From NCBI GenBank assembly GCA_003242705.1, contig QGVF01000003.1, forward strand, positions 1 through 64,000: a DNA stretch of 64,000 nt. The letters are read 5' to 3'. Of the stretch, positions 54,327 to 62,550 are shown one piece after another; the stretch's first letter is position 1, and each line of letters begins with the position of its first letter. The position numbers were made by a program, and so were the translations under genes. A model generated the notes under the pieces. That model was not told the origin of the DNA. It searched no databases and worked only from the letters and a program-made list of their open reading frames with translations. Source of the DNA: Acidobacteriota bacterium. Lineage in GTDB: Bacteria > Acidobacteriota > Vicinamibacteria > Vicinamibacterales > SCN-69-37.

Positions 54327-55570
54327 GCACGCGGCGGCTGGCGGAAGGTGGCCAGGCCGGCCCCCGCAAGGATAACAAGGGCCGGATCGATGATGGGAAT
54401 CCGGAACCGCTCCTGTGGGAAGAACACGAGGGCGACGAGCACCGACGACCCGACGAGGAGCCAGAGTCCCTGCAGCCGTCCCAGATCGCGCCGGCACCGG
54501 ACGATGCCGAGACCACCCAGGGCGAGCACCGTGAGGTACGAGAGCACCGACGCGGCCAGGTAGCGCGGCGAGTGGAGCGTGTACGACGGGCCGGCCGGCA
54601 CGATCAGGTAGAAGGCCTTGCGGAGCTCGAGCACGATCCAGTCGACGGGATGCTCGACAATCCAGCGGAGCGCCTCGCGGTAGTACACCGGTTCGAGCTC
54701 CTCTTCGCCAAGGTCCGGATAGGCGGCGCGGAGCCGCTGGTTATCCAGCTTGATGGCCGGATTGGCCGCCATGTCGCCGTCGCCCGTCGCCAGCGGGTGG
54801 TTGCCCGTCCAGAACGTGACGCCGCCCTCGGTCGCCACGAACACGAGCCGGTCGTAGTGGAAATAGTTGCGAATGGTCCACGGACCGACGACGGCGGCGC
54901 ATGCCGCGAGCAGGACGACGAGCACCGGCCAGCGGCGGCGCCACAGCAGGAACAGCGCCGCCAGCGGCACGAACAGCACAAGGGCCGGCCGGACGAGAAT
55001 GCCGGCGCCGAGCAGGGCACCGCAGAGAGCCGCGCGGCCGGCCGCGTGTGGGGCATCGAGCGCGCGATCGAACAGCAGGGCGACGGCCAGCCCCATCGGC
55101 CAGAAGAGCGCTTCGCTGAAGGCGTACCCGGCAATCCAGACGAGCGGCGGATAGACGGCTGTGCCGAAGGCCGCGAACACGGCCGCGCGGCGACCGCCGA
55201 GCCGACCTGCCAGCAGTCCGGCCAGCACGACCCCCAGCGCGCCGGTCAGCGCCTGCGCCGCCCGCACGGCGGCCGGCACCGACGAGACAGGCGCCGCCCC
55301 GCCGCCGACGCGCGCGAGAAACGCCGGAAAGCCCGGCGCGCGGCCGAACGGCTCGGCCCCGGTCGCTGTCAGCGTTTCGTCGTAGACGAAGCCGTCGCCG
55401 CGCGCAAGGCTGCGCGCAAGCGACAGGTACTCGTGCTCGTCGCGCGTCAGCGGCTGATCGACCCAGTAGCCGAAGGCGAAGAGCAGCCGGGTGGCGCAGC
55501 CGACGACCGCCGCGATCGCGAGCAGCCGCCACGGAGCGACGGCGCGCGTCCGATCGCTAGCGGCGTCCAT
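54323..55570 (-). CDS. GT39-like membrane glycosyltransferase
   Basis: 415 aa from the ATG at 55570 (14-bp overlap with the GT2 stop). About 10-11 membrane spans. The acidic pair D44-E45 is in LTRDEHEYLSLARSLARGDGF, matching GT39-type transferases well, and GREAFGRAPGFPAFLA-like residues follow. IEVTFWTGNHPLATGDGDMAANP-like polar loop (about 265-290) lies outside. Next to a Ppm1-like synthase that would supply its polyprenyl-phosphate sugar. Acceptor (protein, lipid or glycan) unknown. Confidence 0.78.
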   Translation of the reverse strand: MDAASDRTRAVAPWRLLAIAAVVGCATRLLFAFGYWVDQPLTRDEHEYLSLARSLARGDGFVYDETLTATGAEPFGRAPGFPAFLARVGGGAAPVSSVPAAVRAAQALTGALGVVLAGLLAGRLGGRRAAVFAAFGTAVYPPLVWIAGYAFSEALFWPMGLAVALLFDRALDAPHAAGRAALCGALLGAGILVRPALVLFVPLAALFLLWRRRWPVLVVLLAACAAVVGPWTIRNYFHYDRLVFVATEGGVTFWTGNHPLATGDGDMAANPAIKLDNQRLRAAYPDLGEEELEPVYYREALRWIVEHPVDWIVLELRKAFYLIVPAGPSYTLHSPRYLAASVLSYLTVLALGGLGIVRCRRDLGRLQGLWLLVGSSVLVALVFFPQERFRIPIIDPALVILAGAGLATFRQPPRA

Positions 55571-56420
55571 CGATGCGCTGCGCCGACACCTGCTCCGACA
55601 CCAGGCCGACGAGCACGATGACAACGGCGAGAAGGATCAGCAGCACGGACGAGTCGGTCACGTCGTGCCGGGTCGCGATCGTCCACGCGGCATAGAGCGC
55701 ACCGGCCGCGAAGAACACGCCGGCAACGGGCAGGAAGACGCGCAGCGGGCTGAAGATCGTCATCACGCGGAGCATGATGAGCAGGAACTTCGGCCCGTCG
55801 GTCGACAGTCTGATCTTCGACGGCGTGCCGACGCGCTGCTTCGCCTTGATCGGTTCGAAGGCGACGTTGTAACCGGCGCGCAGGAAGCAGAGCGTCGTGG
55901 TCGTCGGCGTCGAGAAGCCGTTGGGCAGCAGCGGCAGGAACTCGCGCAGGCAGTCGAGCCGCGCGGCGCGGAAGCCCGACGTCAGGTCGGGAATCGGATG
56001 CTCGGTCAGGTACGACGCCAGCCGGTTGAGCACCTCGTTGCCGAGCCGGCGGATCGTGTTCGCCTGCGTCTCGCTCGAACGCGCACCGACCACCAGGTCG
56101 TACTCGCCCAGCTTTTCCACGAGCCTGACGGCGTCGGCCGGCTGGTGCTGGCCGTCGGCGTCGATGATGAGCAGATGTTCGCCCGTCGCCGCGCGGATGC
56201 CGGTCTTGACGGCCGCGCCGTTGCCCTTGTTGTAGGGATGGCGGATCACCCGCGCGCCGGCCTCGCCGGCCACGGCAGCCGTCCCGTCGGTCGATCCGTC
56301 GTCGACGACGATGATCTCGTGCCAGTCGGCGACGCTGCGCAGACCGCGGACGACGTCGCCGATGGCGGCGGCTTCGTTCATCGCGGGAATGACGACCGAG
56401 ACGGTCGCGGGCGTGGCCAT
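55557..56420 (-). CDS. Membrane-anchored GT2 (polyprenol-phosphate sugar synthase type)
   Basis: 287 aa. GT-A domain: VSVVIPAMNEAAAIGDVV, EIIVVDDGSTDGTAAV, LIIDADGQHQPADAVRL (D-x-D) and DLTSGFRAARLDCL. The C-terminal 80 residues form two membrane helices (FSPLRVFLPVAGVFFAAGALYAAW and SSVLLILLAVVIVLVGLVSEQ) as in GtrB/DPM1-type enzymes. It charges polyprenyl phosphate with a sugar at the inner face of the membrane. Fifteen bases after the related GT2 at 56436. Confidence 0.87.
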   Translation of the reverse strand: MATPATVSVVIPAMNEAAAIGDVVRGLRSVADWHEIIVVDDGSTDGTAAVAGEAGARVIRHPYNKGNGAAVKTGIRAATGEHLLIIDADGQHQPADAVRLVEKLGEYDLVVGARSSETQANTIRRLGNEVLNRLASYLTEHPIPDLTSGFRAARLDCLREFLPLLPNGFSTPTTTTLCFLRAGYNVAFEPIKAKQRVGTPSKIRLSTDGPKFLLIMLRVMTIFSPLRVFLPVAGVFFAAGALYAAWTIATRHDVTDSSVLLILLAVVIVLVGLVSEQVSAQRIDGRR

Positions 56421-56435
56421 AGTTTCAAGGGGCGC

Positions 56436-57416
56436 TCAGGAAGCGCCGTCGCCCGATCGACTGTCGCGGCGCGGCCCCTCGAGCTCCATGCGCCGGACAC
56501 GGTACACCAGATCCTCGAGCAGCTTCCGGTTTCCCGAGATGACGTCGGCAAGCAGGCCGATGAGGACCACCTGGAAGCCCACGATCATCAGGACCGCCGA
56601 CAGGATCAGCGACTGGATCATGCCGGGGACGTAGGCCGTCGTCAGGTAGTAGTAGAGGAAGCGGAGCGAGATGGCGACGCCGCACAGGAAGACGAACCCG
56701 CCGATGTAGGTGAAGACCTTCAGCGGCTCGTACATCGCGTAGATACGGACGATGGTCGCGCCCGACTGCTTCAGGTACGACCAGATGCTGTCGAACAGGC
56801 GCGACGGCCGCGTGCGCGGGTTGGTCGCCACTTCGACGTGCGCGATCGCCATGCGCCGCTTGCCGGCCTGGATGATCGATTCGAGGGTATACGAGAACTC
56901 CGAGACGATTGTCATCTTGAGCGCCGCTTCGCGCGTGTAGGCGCGGAAGCCGCTCGTCGTGTCGGGCACCTTCGTGTTCGACACCTGCCTGACGACCCAG
57001 CTGCCGATCCGCTGCAGGATCTTCTTGGGGAACGACATGTGCTGGATGGTCCGGATATTCCGGTCGCCGATGACGATCTCGGCCTCGCCGTCGAGCAGCG
57101 GCCTCACCAGCGCGGCAATGTCGCGGCCGGCGTACTGGTTGTCGGCATCCGTGTTGACGATGATGTCGGCGCCGGCGCGCAGGCTCGCGTCGATGCCCGC
57201 CATGAAGGCGGCGGCGAGACCCTTGTGGCGCCGCAGCCGCACGACGTGGTGCACGCCGTGCGCGCGCGCCACGTCGGCCGTGCCATCGGTCGAGCCGTCG
57301 TCGATGACGAGGATTTCGATCGTGTCGATGCCGGGGATCTCGCGCGGCAGGTCGGCCAGCGTGCGCGGCAGCGTGTCCGCCTCGTTGAGGCACGGAATCT
57401 GGATGATGAGCTTCAT
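56436..57416 (-). CDS. Membrane-anchored GtrB-like GT2
   Basis: 326 aa. GT-A domain: LIIQIPCLNEADTLPRTLADLP, ILVIDDGSTDGTADV, IIVNTDADNQYAGRDIAAL (D-x-D), VPDTTSGFRAYTREAAL. Two C-terminal helices (FTYIGGFVFLCGVAISLRFLYYYL and MIQSLILSAVLMIVGFQVVLIGLLADV) anchor it, the GtrB layout. Predicted polyprenyl-phosphate glucose or mannose synthase. It is 20 bases after the GT4 gene and paired with a second membrane GT2, so two lipid-sugar donors are probably made side by side. Confidence 0.88.
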   Translation of the reverse strand: MKLIIQIPCLNEADTLPRTLADLPREIPGIDTIEILVIDDGSTDGTADVARAHGVHHVVRLRRHKGLAAAFMAGIDASLRAGADIIVNTDADNQYAGRDIAALVRPLLDGEAEIVIGDRNIRTIQHMSFPKKILQRIGSWVVRQVSNTKVPDTTSGFRAYTREAALKMTIVSEFSYTLESIIQAGKRRMAIAHVEVATNPRTRPSRLFDSIWSYLKQSGATIVRIYAMYEPLKVFTYIGGFVFLCGVAISLRFLYYYLTTAYVPGMIQSLILSAVLMIVGFQVVLIGLLADVISGNRKLLEDLVYRVRRMELEGPRRDSRSGDGAS

Positions 57417-57436
57417 GTACGTCGAGCGCGCCGCGC

Positions 57437-58480
57437 CTACAGGCCCTCCACGAGCCGTTCGATGGCCGCCGACCAGGTGATGCGGCGCGCCAGTTCATAG
57501 CCGGCCTCGCCCAGCCGCGCCGCCCGCGTCCGGTCGCCGTGCAGATCGGCAAGCGCCGCGCCGAGCGCCTCGGGCTGCGGTTCGGTAACCCGCCCGTTCA
57601 CGCCGTCGATGACGAAGCGCGTCGGCTCACCGGCGTCAGTCGTGGTGACGACCGGCTTGCGCGCGAGGAACGCCTCGAGCGTGACATAGCCCAGATCTTC
57701 GTCGAACGGCGGGAAGATCACCGCCAGCGCCTCCGCATACAGTTCGAGCAGCGTCTCGTCGTCGACTTCGCCGAGGAACTGCACGCGCCGGCTGAGCCCG
57801 AGATCGGCGGCCAGCCGCTCGAACGCCTCACGCTGCGTGCCGGTGCCCGCGATGATCAGCCGCAGATCCGGCGGTCCGGCAGCCAGCGCTCGAATCGAAA
57901 GGTCGACGCGCTTGACCGACTCGAGCCGCCCGACCGACAGCACATAGTCGCCGGCCGGCCCCGACCGCAGCCGCGACGCCAGCCGCGGAGGATGATACAG
58001 CGCCTCGGACGACAGACCGTTGTAGCGCGCCAGCCGCGCGCTGACCGTGTGCGCAATCGTGAACAGTGCGCGCGACTCGGCCAGCATCTCCGTGTCGAGC
58101 GCGATGATCCGGTCGCGGACCGCCACGTCGAGGCTGCGATGCTCGAATTCGCTGAAGGCCGTGTCGACCAGCTCGTACGCCGCCCGGTACTGGTGGACGA
58201 GCCAGGTGACCTTGTCGGGGTGGCGTACGAAGTAAGTCGGAAACTTCGTGGCGATGACCCGGTCGATCCGGCGTCCTGAGCTCTCACTCAGGTCGAGCAG
58301 CCGCCACGCGGCAGCGTGCGCGAACAGCTCCTCGAGCGGGTACCACTTGAACGGGACGCTCACCAGGTCGGCGTCGTAGCCGTGAAGCCGCAGCTGGGCC
58401 ACCAGCTCCCGCACGAGCGACTCGGCCCCGCCCCGGATGAACGGGACCTGGGCCTCACAAACAAGGATGCGTCTGCTCAT
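57437..58480 (-). CDS. GT4-family glycosyltransferase
   Basis: 347 aa from the ATG at 58480; longer starts give a basic Pro-rich tail. GT-B fold: ILVCEAQVPFIRGGAESLVRELVAQLRLHGYDADLVSVPF, VLSVGRLESVKRVDLSIRAL, LIIAGTGTQREAFERLA, and the donor motif VIFPPFDEDLGYVTLEAFLARKPVVTTTDAGEPTRFV with E-x7-E (E in FDEDLGYVTLEAF). First gene of the minus-strand run that continues to 32592; its promoter must lie in the 155 bases before mraZ's own promoter. Confidence 0.9.
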   Translation of the reverse strand: MSRRILVCEAQVPFIRGGAESLVRELVAQLRLHGYDADLVSVPFKWYPLEELFAHAAAWRLLDLSESSGRRIDRVIATKFPTYFVRHPDKVTWLVHQYRAAYELVDTAFSEFEHRSLDVAVRDRIIALDTEMLAESRALFTIAHTVSARLARYNGLSSEALYHPPRLASRLRSGPAGDYVLSVGRLESVKRVDLSIRALAAGPPDLRLIIAGTGTQREAFERLAADLGLSRRVQFLGEVDDETLLELYAEALAVIFPPFDEDLGYVTLEAFLARKPVVTTTDAGEPTRFVIDGVNGRVTEPQPEALGAALADLHGDRTRAARLGEAGYELARRITWSAAIERLVEGL

Positions 58481-58635
58481 CGGGCGGACCGCCCGGCGCG
58501 GCGATGGTCCGGGGACGGGCTGGGGTTGGGACCGTAACGGACTGCGGGCATCTGGTGGGCCAATCCTACCATGCGTCAAAATCCCGACGCTCGAGCGAAT
58601 ATACGGCGAAGTCCTCTGGATTCAGAAACTTGTAG

Positions 58636-58664
58636 TTGACTCCGTGCGGCCGTACTTCTACCAT
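58636..58664 (+). promoter_or_regulatory. Promoter of the division/cell-wall cluster
   Basis: TTGACT (58636-58641) and TACCAT (58659-58664) are separated by exactly 17 bases; matches to consensus are five and four of six. Transcription should begin near 58671, about 43 bases before the mraZ start. Confidence 0.65.
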
Positions 58665-58670
58665 GCGCCG

Positions 58671-58705
58671 TGGGCTGCAGTGGAGCGTAGCGGTCCAAAG
58701 TGGAG
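58671..58705 (+). promoter_or_regulatory. MraZ operator: 10-bp-phased TGGGN-type boxes
   Basis: Four boxes start exactly 10 bases apart: TGGGC at 58671, TGGAG at 58681, CGGTC at 58691 (degenerate) and TGGAG at 58701. Known MraZ sites are TGGGN repeats with five-base spacers, so this is a good match in phase and position, just downstream of the promoter. It predicts autorepression of the cluster by MraZ. Confidence 0.7.
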
Positions 58706-58713
58706 CAGGATGC

Positions 58714-59160
58714 GTGCTGCGAGGCAGCTACACCGCCCGAATCGATGACAAGGGCCGACTCAAGCTCCCGGCGCAATTCAAGGCGCTGATCGAGCAGGAA
58801 TACGGTTCGGCCCTTTTCGTCACGAGTGTAGATGGCCTCTACGTCCTGATCTACCCGAGATCGGTCTGGGAAGCGCACGAACGGGCGATTGTCGGCGACG
58901 ACGCGCTGCTCGCGCTTGATCCGTCGCGGCAGAACTATCTGACCCGGGTGAACTTCTTCGGCCAGGAAAGCGAGTTCGACGCCCAGGGACGGGTGGTCAT
59001 CCAGCCGCGGCTGCGTGAATCGGCGGCCATGGCGGGCGAGGTGAGCGTCCTCGGGCGCTACAACTTCCTTGAAGTGTGGAACCTGGAACGGCTGAAGGCG
59101 AAGCTCGAGGCGGAGCCCTTCACCAATGAGCACGCCCGGCTCATCACCTCTCGTGCCTGA
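58714..59160 (+). CDS. mraZ: Transcriptional regulator MraZ
   Basis: 148 aa from the GTG at 58714, which starts VLRGSYTARIDDKGRLKLP exactly where MraZ proteins begin (MFRGSYxHxLDxKGR) and has GGAG and AGGA sites upstream; longer frames add unrelated residues. Two SpoVT/AbrB-like half-domains each carry D-x-x-GR (IDDKGRLKLP and DAQGRVVIQP). MraZ forms a ring that binds repeats in front of its own operon and represses division and cell-wall genes. rsmH starts within its last 35 bases. Confidence 0.95.
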   Translation: MLRGSYTARIDDKGRLKLPAQFKALIEQEYGSALFVTSVDGLYVLIYPRSVWEAHERAIVGDDALLALDPSRQNYLTRVNFFGQESEFDAQGRVVIQPRLRESAAMAGEVSVLGRYNFLEVWNLERLKAKLEAEPFTNEHARLITSRA

Positions 59161-60046
59161 GGGGGGACACGAGCCGGTCCTGGTCGAAGAGGTCGTGGCT
59201 GCCCTGGCCGTACGCCCCGGGGGTGTCTACGTCGACTGCACCCTGGGCGCCGGCGGGCACGCGAGGCGTCTGGTCGAGGCCGGCGCGGCCCGGGTGATCG
59301 GGATCGATCGCGATCCCGTCGCGCTCGAGACAGCGCGCGAGGGACTGGGGGCGCTGGCCGACCGGGTCGAGGTGGTGCACGGCGATTACCGGCAGCTGCC
59401 GGCGCTGCTCGATGCGATGGGAGTCGAGCGGGTCGACGGCATCCTGGCAGACCTGGGGGTGTCCTCGATGCAGCTCGACGATCCGGGTCGCGGGTTCAGC
59501 TTCCGGCAGTCCGGGCCGCTCGACATGCGGATGGATCGCTCGTCGGGGCTGCCGCTCGACGCGCTGCTGGCGGCGGTCGACGAAGCGACGCTGGCCGACG
59601 TCATCTGGCGCTACGGCGAGGAGCGGCATGCTCGGCGCGTGGCGCGGGCGATTCTCGCGGCCCGCGATCGCGGTGAGCTGAGCGACACGGCTGCGCTGGC
59701 CGCCGTCGTCCGACGCGCGGCGGGCGGGCGAGGCTGGCAGCGGATCGATCCGGCGACGCGGACGTTCCAGGCGCTGCGGATCTGGGTCAACGACGAGCTC
59801 GAGGGGCTCGACGGGTTTCTGGAAGCGGCTGCGCGGCGACTGGCGCCGGGCGGCCGACTGGCGATCATCGCGTTCCATTCGCTCGAGGATCGGGTGGTCA
59901 AGCACACGTTCCGTCGGCTGGCCGCCGACGGGCCCGGGACGTGGCAGCTGGTCACCCGCCGGCCGATCAGGCCGGGCGAAGAGGAGACGTCGCGGAATCC
60001 GCGTGCGCGCAGCGCGCGGCTCCGGGTGCTGGAGAGGACGGCATGA
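59126..60046 (+). CDS. rsmH: 16S rRNA (cytosine1402-N4)-methyltransferase
   Basis: 306 aa from the ATG at 59126 with GGAG ten bases upstream; a GTG at 59153 would start at VPEGGHEPVLVEEV, also close to the family start. SAM-binding LGAGGHARRLVEAGAARVIGIDRD, GILADLGVSSMQLDDPGRGFSFRQSGPLDMRMD (strongly conserved), FQALRIWVNDELEGLDGFLE and AFHSLEDRVVKHTFR. It methylates C1402 in the ribosomal decoding centre. Usual second gene of the dcw cluster; the last base pair of its stop overlaps ftsL (ATGA). Confidence 0.96.
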   Translation: MSTPGSSPLVPEGGHEPVLVEEVVAALAVRPGGVYVDCTLGAGGHARRLVEAGAARVIGIDRDPVALETAREGLGALADRVEVVHGDYRQLPALLDAMGVERVDGILADLGVSSMQLDDPGRGFSFRQSGPLDMRMDRSSGLPLDALLAAVDEATLADVIWRYGEERHARRVARAILAARDRGELSDTAALAAVVRRAAGGRGWQRIDPATRTFQALRIWVNDELEGLDGFLEAAARRLAPGGRLAIIAFHSLEDRVVKHTFRRLAADGPGTWQLVTRRPIRPGEEETSRNPRARSARLRVLERTA

Positions 60047-60429
60047 GCATCGAACTCGAATACGCGGTCAAGAAGGACATCCCGAACCGGGCCGTCGTAC
60101 GCGAAGCCGATGCGCGCCAGCGCGCCGAGCTGCGGTCGATGCTGCTGCTGGCTGCGGTGGTTGTCGGCATGCTGCTCTTCTCGGCCTGGCAGCACCACGC
60201 GATGTTCGACGCGCGGGTGCGGGTCGAGCGGCTCCGCGCCGCCTATCAGGAAGAGCTGGCCGCAAACCGGCAGCTGCGGCTGAATCTGGCGACGTTCCGC
60301 GCGCCCGGCGAGCTGGCGCGTCGCGCCGACTCGATCGGGCTGCGACCGGCGCGGCTCGACGAAACGCTGGTCATCGAACGACTGCATCAACCGCGAACCG
60401 CAGAGTCGGTGGTTGCGCTGGCGCGCTGA
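60043..60429 (+). CDS. ftsL: Cell division protein FtsL
   Basis: 128 aa from the ATG at 60043, overlapping the rsmH stop as ATGA. A short cytoplasmic N-terminus is followed by one membrane helix (residues about 36-53, MLLLAAVVVGMLLFSAW) and a periplasmic coiled-coil-like segment (VRVERLRAAYQEELAANRQLRLNLATFRAPGELARRADSIGLRP). Sequence identity in FtsL is low, but size, topology and position between rsmH and ftsI make the call. It links FtsQ/FtsB to FtsI-FtsW at the septum. Confidence 0.85.
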   Translation: MSIELEYAVKKDIPNRAVVREADARQRAELRSMLLLAAVVVGMLLFSAWQHHAMFDARVRVERLRAAYQEELAANRQLRLNLATFRAPGELARRADSIGLRPARLDETLVIERLHQPRTAESVVALAR

Positions 60430-60438
60430 GGAGGGGCC

Positions 60439-62550
60439 GTGGCGAAGGATCGCAAGGCAACGACCGGCGGGCGCACGCCGTGGCTGCCGGGCCTTCGGTG
60501 GGGGCGGTCGAACGGCACCTCCGATCATGACGGTCCCGAGCTGCGGCGTGACGCCTGGCGGCGGCTCGTGCGGCGCCGGGCCGTCTTCGTGCTTGTCCTC
60601 GCGACCGCGTGGGTGTGCGCCGTCGAGGCGCGTCTCGTGTACCTGCAGGTCGTCCGGCACGACCATTACCTGACGCTGGCGGCCCAGCAGCAGGAATCGG
60701 TGGCCAAAGTCAGCGCACCGCGCGGCGACATCGTCGACCGCAACGGCCGGCTGCTCGCGTACACGGTCGACGCGAAGGCGATCTTCGTCGATCCCGGACG
60801 CGTCACCGACGTTTCGGCGACCATCGACTCGCTGTGCCGCGCCCTCGGCGACTGCTCGGCGACCGAGCGGACCGAGCTGCGGAACCGCATCGAGGCCGGC
60901 GGGCGTTTCGCCTACGTCAGGCGGTCGTGGCAGGTCTCGCCCGAGCAGGTCCAGCGGGTGGCGGCGCTCCGCCTGCCCGGCGTCGGTCTGCAGGAAGACA
61001 CCGGCCGCTACTATCCGCTCGGGTCGCTGGCCGCTCACGTCGTCGGCTACGTCAACCAGGACAACCTCGGCCAGGCGGGCCTCGAGTACGCCTACGACGA
61101 GAAGATTCGCGGGCAGGCCGGGCTCGTCCACGTCCAGTACGACGCGCGCCGCCGCAGCTACCAGACGACGGTCAACCGCGAGCCGGTGCCGGGAGGGACG
61201 CTCGAGCTCACGCTCGACGCGCGCATCCAGCACATCGCCGAGCAGGAACTGGCGAAGGGAGTCACCGAGACGAAGGCACGGGCGGGCACGGCCATCGTCA
61301 TGGATCCGCACACGGGCGAGATCCTGGCCCTGGCAAGTTACCCGACGTTCAACCCGAACCGCATCGGCGCCTCGGGGGTCGACGAGCGCCGCAACCGAGC
61401 CATCCAGGACGTCTACGAGCCCGGCTCGACCTTCAAGATCATCACGGCCGCCGCTGCGCTCGAGGAAGGCATCGTCAAGCCGTACGAGCTGATCGATACC
61501 AATCCGGGCTGGATCAAGTTTCCCGGACGGAAGGCCATCACGGAGAACAACGGCCACAACTACGGCGTGCTCACCTTTGCCGAGTCGCTGGTCAAGTCGA
61601 GCAACGTTGCCGCCATCAAGGTCGGCCTGCGCATGGGCGTGCCGCTCATGTCGCGCTACGTGCACCGCTTCGGCTTCGCTCAGCGGATTGCGCCGGACTT
61701 CCCCGGGCAGAGCCGCGGTATCTGGAATTCGAACCTGAACGACAGCGGCCTTGCCTCGGTGTCGATGGGCTACCAGATCGCGGTCACGCCCATGCAGATG
61801 GTGACGGCGGTGAGCGCGGTCGCCAACGGCGGCCTGCTCATGGAGCCGCGCGTGGTGCGCGCGCTCGAGCGCGACGGCGTCCGCGAGGTCGTGGCGCCGA
61901 AGGTGATCCGTCGGGTCATCGAGCCCGACACGGCGGCAACGCTCAGGACGATTCTCCGGGAGGTTGTCGAAAAGGGCACGGCCCGGTCGGCACGGATCGA
62001 CGGCTATCCGGCCGCGGGCAAGACGGGCACGGCGCGCAAGGTCGCGCCGACCGGCGGCTATTCGTACACGGACTACTTCGCCTCGTTCGTCGGTTTCGTT
62101 CCGGCCGACGAGCCCGAGCTGACGATTCTCGTGGTGGTCGACTCACCGCGCACGAGTATCTACGGCGGCACCGTGGCGGCGCCGATTTTCCGGCGCATTG
62201 CCGAGGCATCGCTGCAGTACCTGGGCGTGCCGCCGCGCGAAGGCGACGCGACGCGCCTGACGGTGCGGGCCGGTGACGGTACGCCCTCGAGCGCGCGCCG
62301 CGTCAGCGCCGACGACCGGATGCCCGTCACGGTGCCCGTTGGCGGCATTGCGACGATGCCCGACCTGCGCGGCCTCAGCGCACGCGAGGCGCTGCGGGTG
62401 CTGGCTGCTGCCGGCATGTCGGCACAGGTCTCGGGCACGGGCTTCGTGTCGGCCCACTATCCCGAGGCCGGCGAGCCGATCGAGCCGGGGGCCACCGGGC
62501 TGCTCGTCCTGCGGCGCGATCCGGCGCTGCGTGAGGAGGCTCTGCCGTGA
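60439..62550 (+). CDS. ftsI: Septal penicillin-binding protein (class B) with PASTA domain
   Basis: 703 aa, GTG start with a strong GAGGAGGGG site. A basic N-terminus and one membrane helix (about residues 48-66) precede the dimerisation domain (RGDIVDRNGRLLAYTVDA) and the transpeptidase domain: S330-x-x-K333 in YEPGSTFK, S387-S-N389 in VKSSNV, K528-T-G-T in AAGKTGTA. The last about 70 residues (TMPDLRGLSAREALRVLAAAGMSAQV, then PEAGEPIEPG) are one PASTA domain. It crosslinks septal peptidoglycan. Nine bases after ftsL; its stop overlaps the murE start as GTGA. Confidence 0.95.
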   Translation: MAKDRKATTGGRTPWLPGLRWGRSNGTSDHDGPELRRDAWRRLVRRRAVFVLVLATAWVCAVEARLVYLQVVRHDHYLTLAAQQQESVAKVSAPRGDIVDRNGRLLAYTVDAKAIFVDPGRVTDVSATIDSLCRALGDCSATERTELRNRIEAGGRFAYVRRSWQVSPEQVQRVAALRLPGVGLQEDTGRYYPLGSLAAHVVGYVNQDNLGQAGLEYAYDEKIRGQAGLVHVQYDARRRSYQTTVNREPVPGGTLELTLDARIQHIAEQELAKGVTETKARAGTAIVMDPHTGEILALASYPTFNPNRIGASGVDERRNRAIQDVYEPGSTFKIITAAAALEEGIVKPYELIDTNPGWIKFPGRKAITENNGHNYGVLTFAESLVKSSNVAAIKVGLRMGVPLMSRYVHRFGFAQRIAPDFPGQSRGIWNSNLNDSGLASVSMGYQIAVTPMQMVTAVSAVANGGLLMEPRVVRALERDGVREVVAPKVIRRVIEPDTAATLRTILREVVEKGTARSARIDGYPAAGKTGTARKVAPTGGYSYTDYFASFVGFVPADEPELTILVVVDSPRTSIYGGTVAAPIFRRIAEASLQYLGVPPREGDATRLTVRAGDGTPSSARRVSADDRMPVTVPVGGIATMPDLRGLSAREALRVLAAAGMSAQVSGTGFVSAHYPEAGEPIEPGATGLLVLRRDPALREEALP

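Noticed and set aside
58636-58713. Longer mraZ start at 58636
   Set aside because: The extra residues overlap the promoter and MraZ boxes, have no similarity to MraZ proteins, and the GTG at 58714 gives the conserved LRGSY start.
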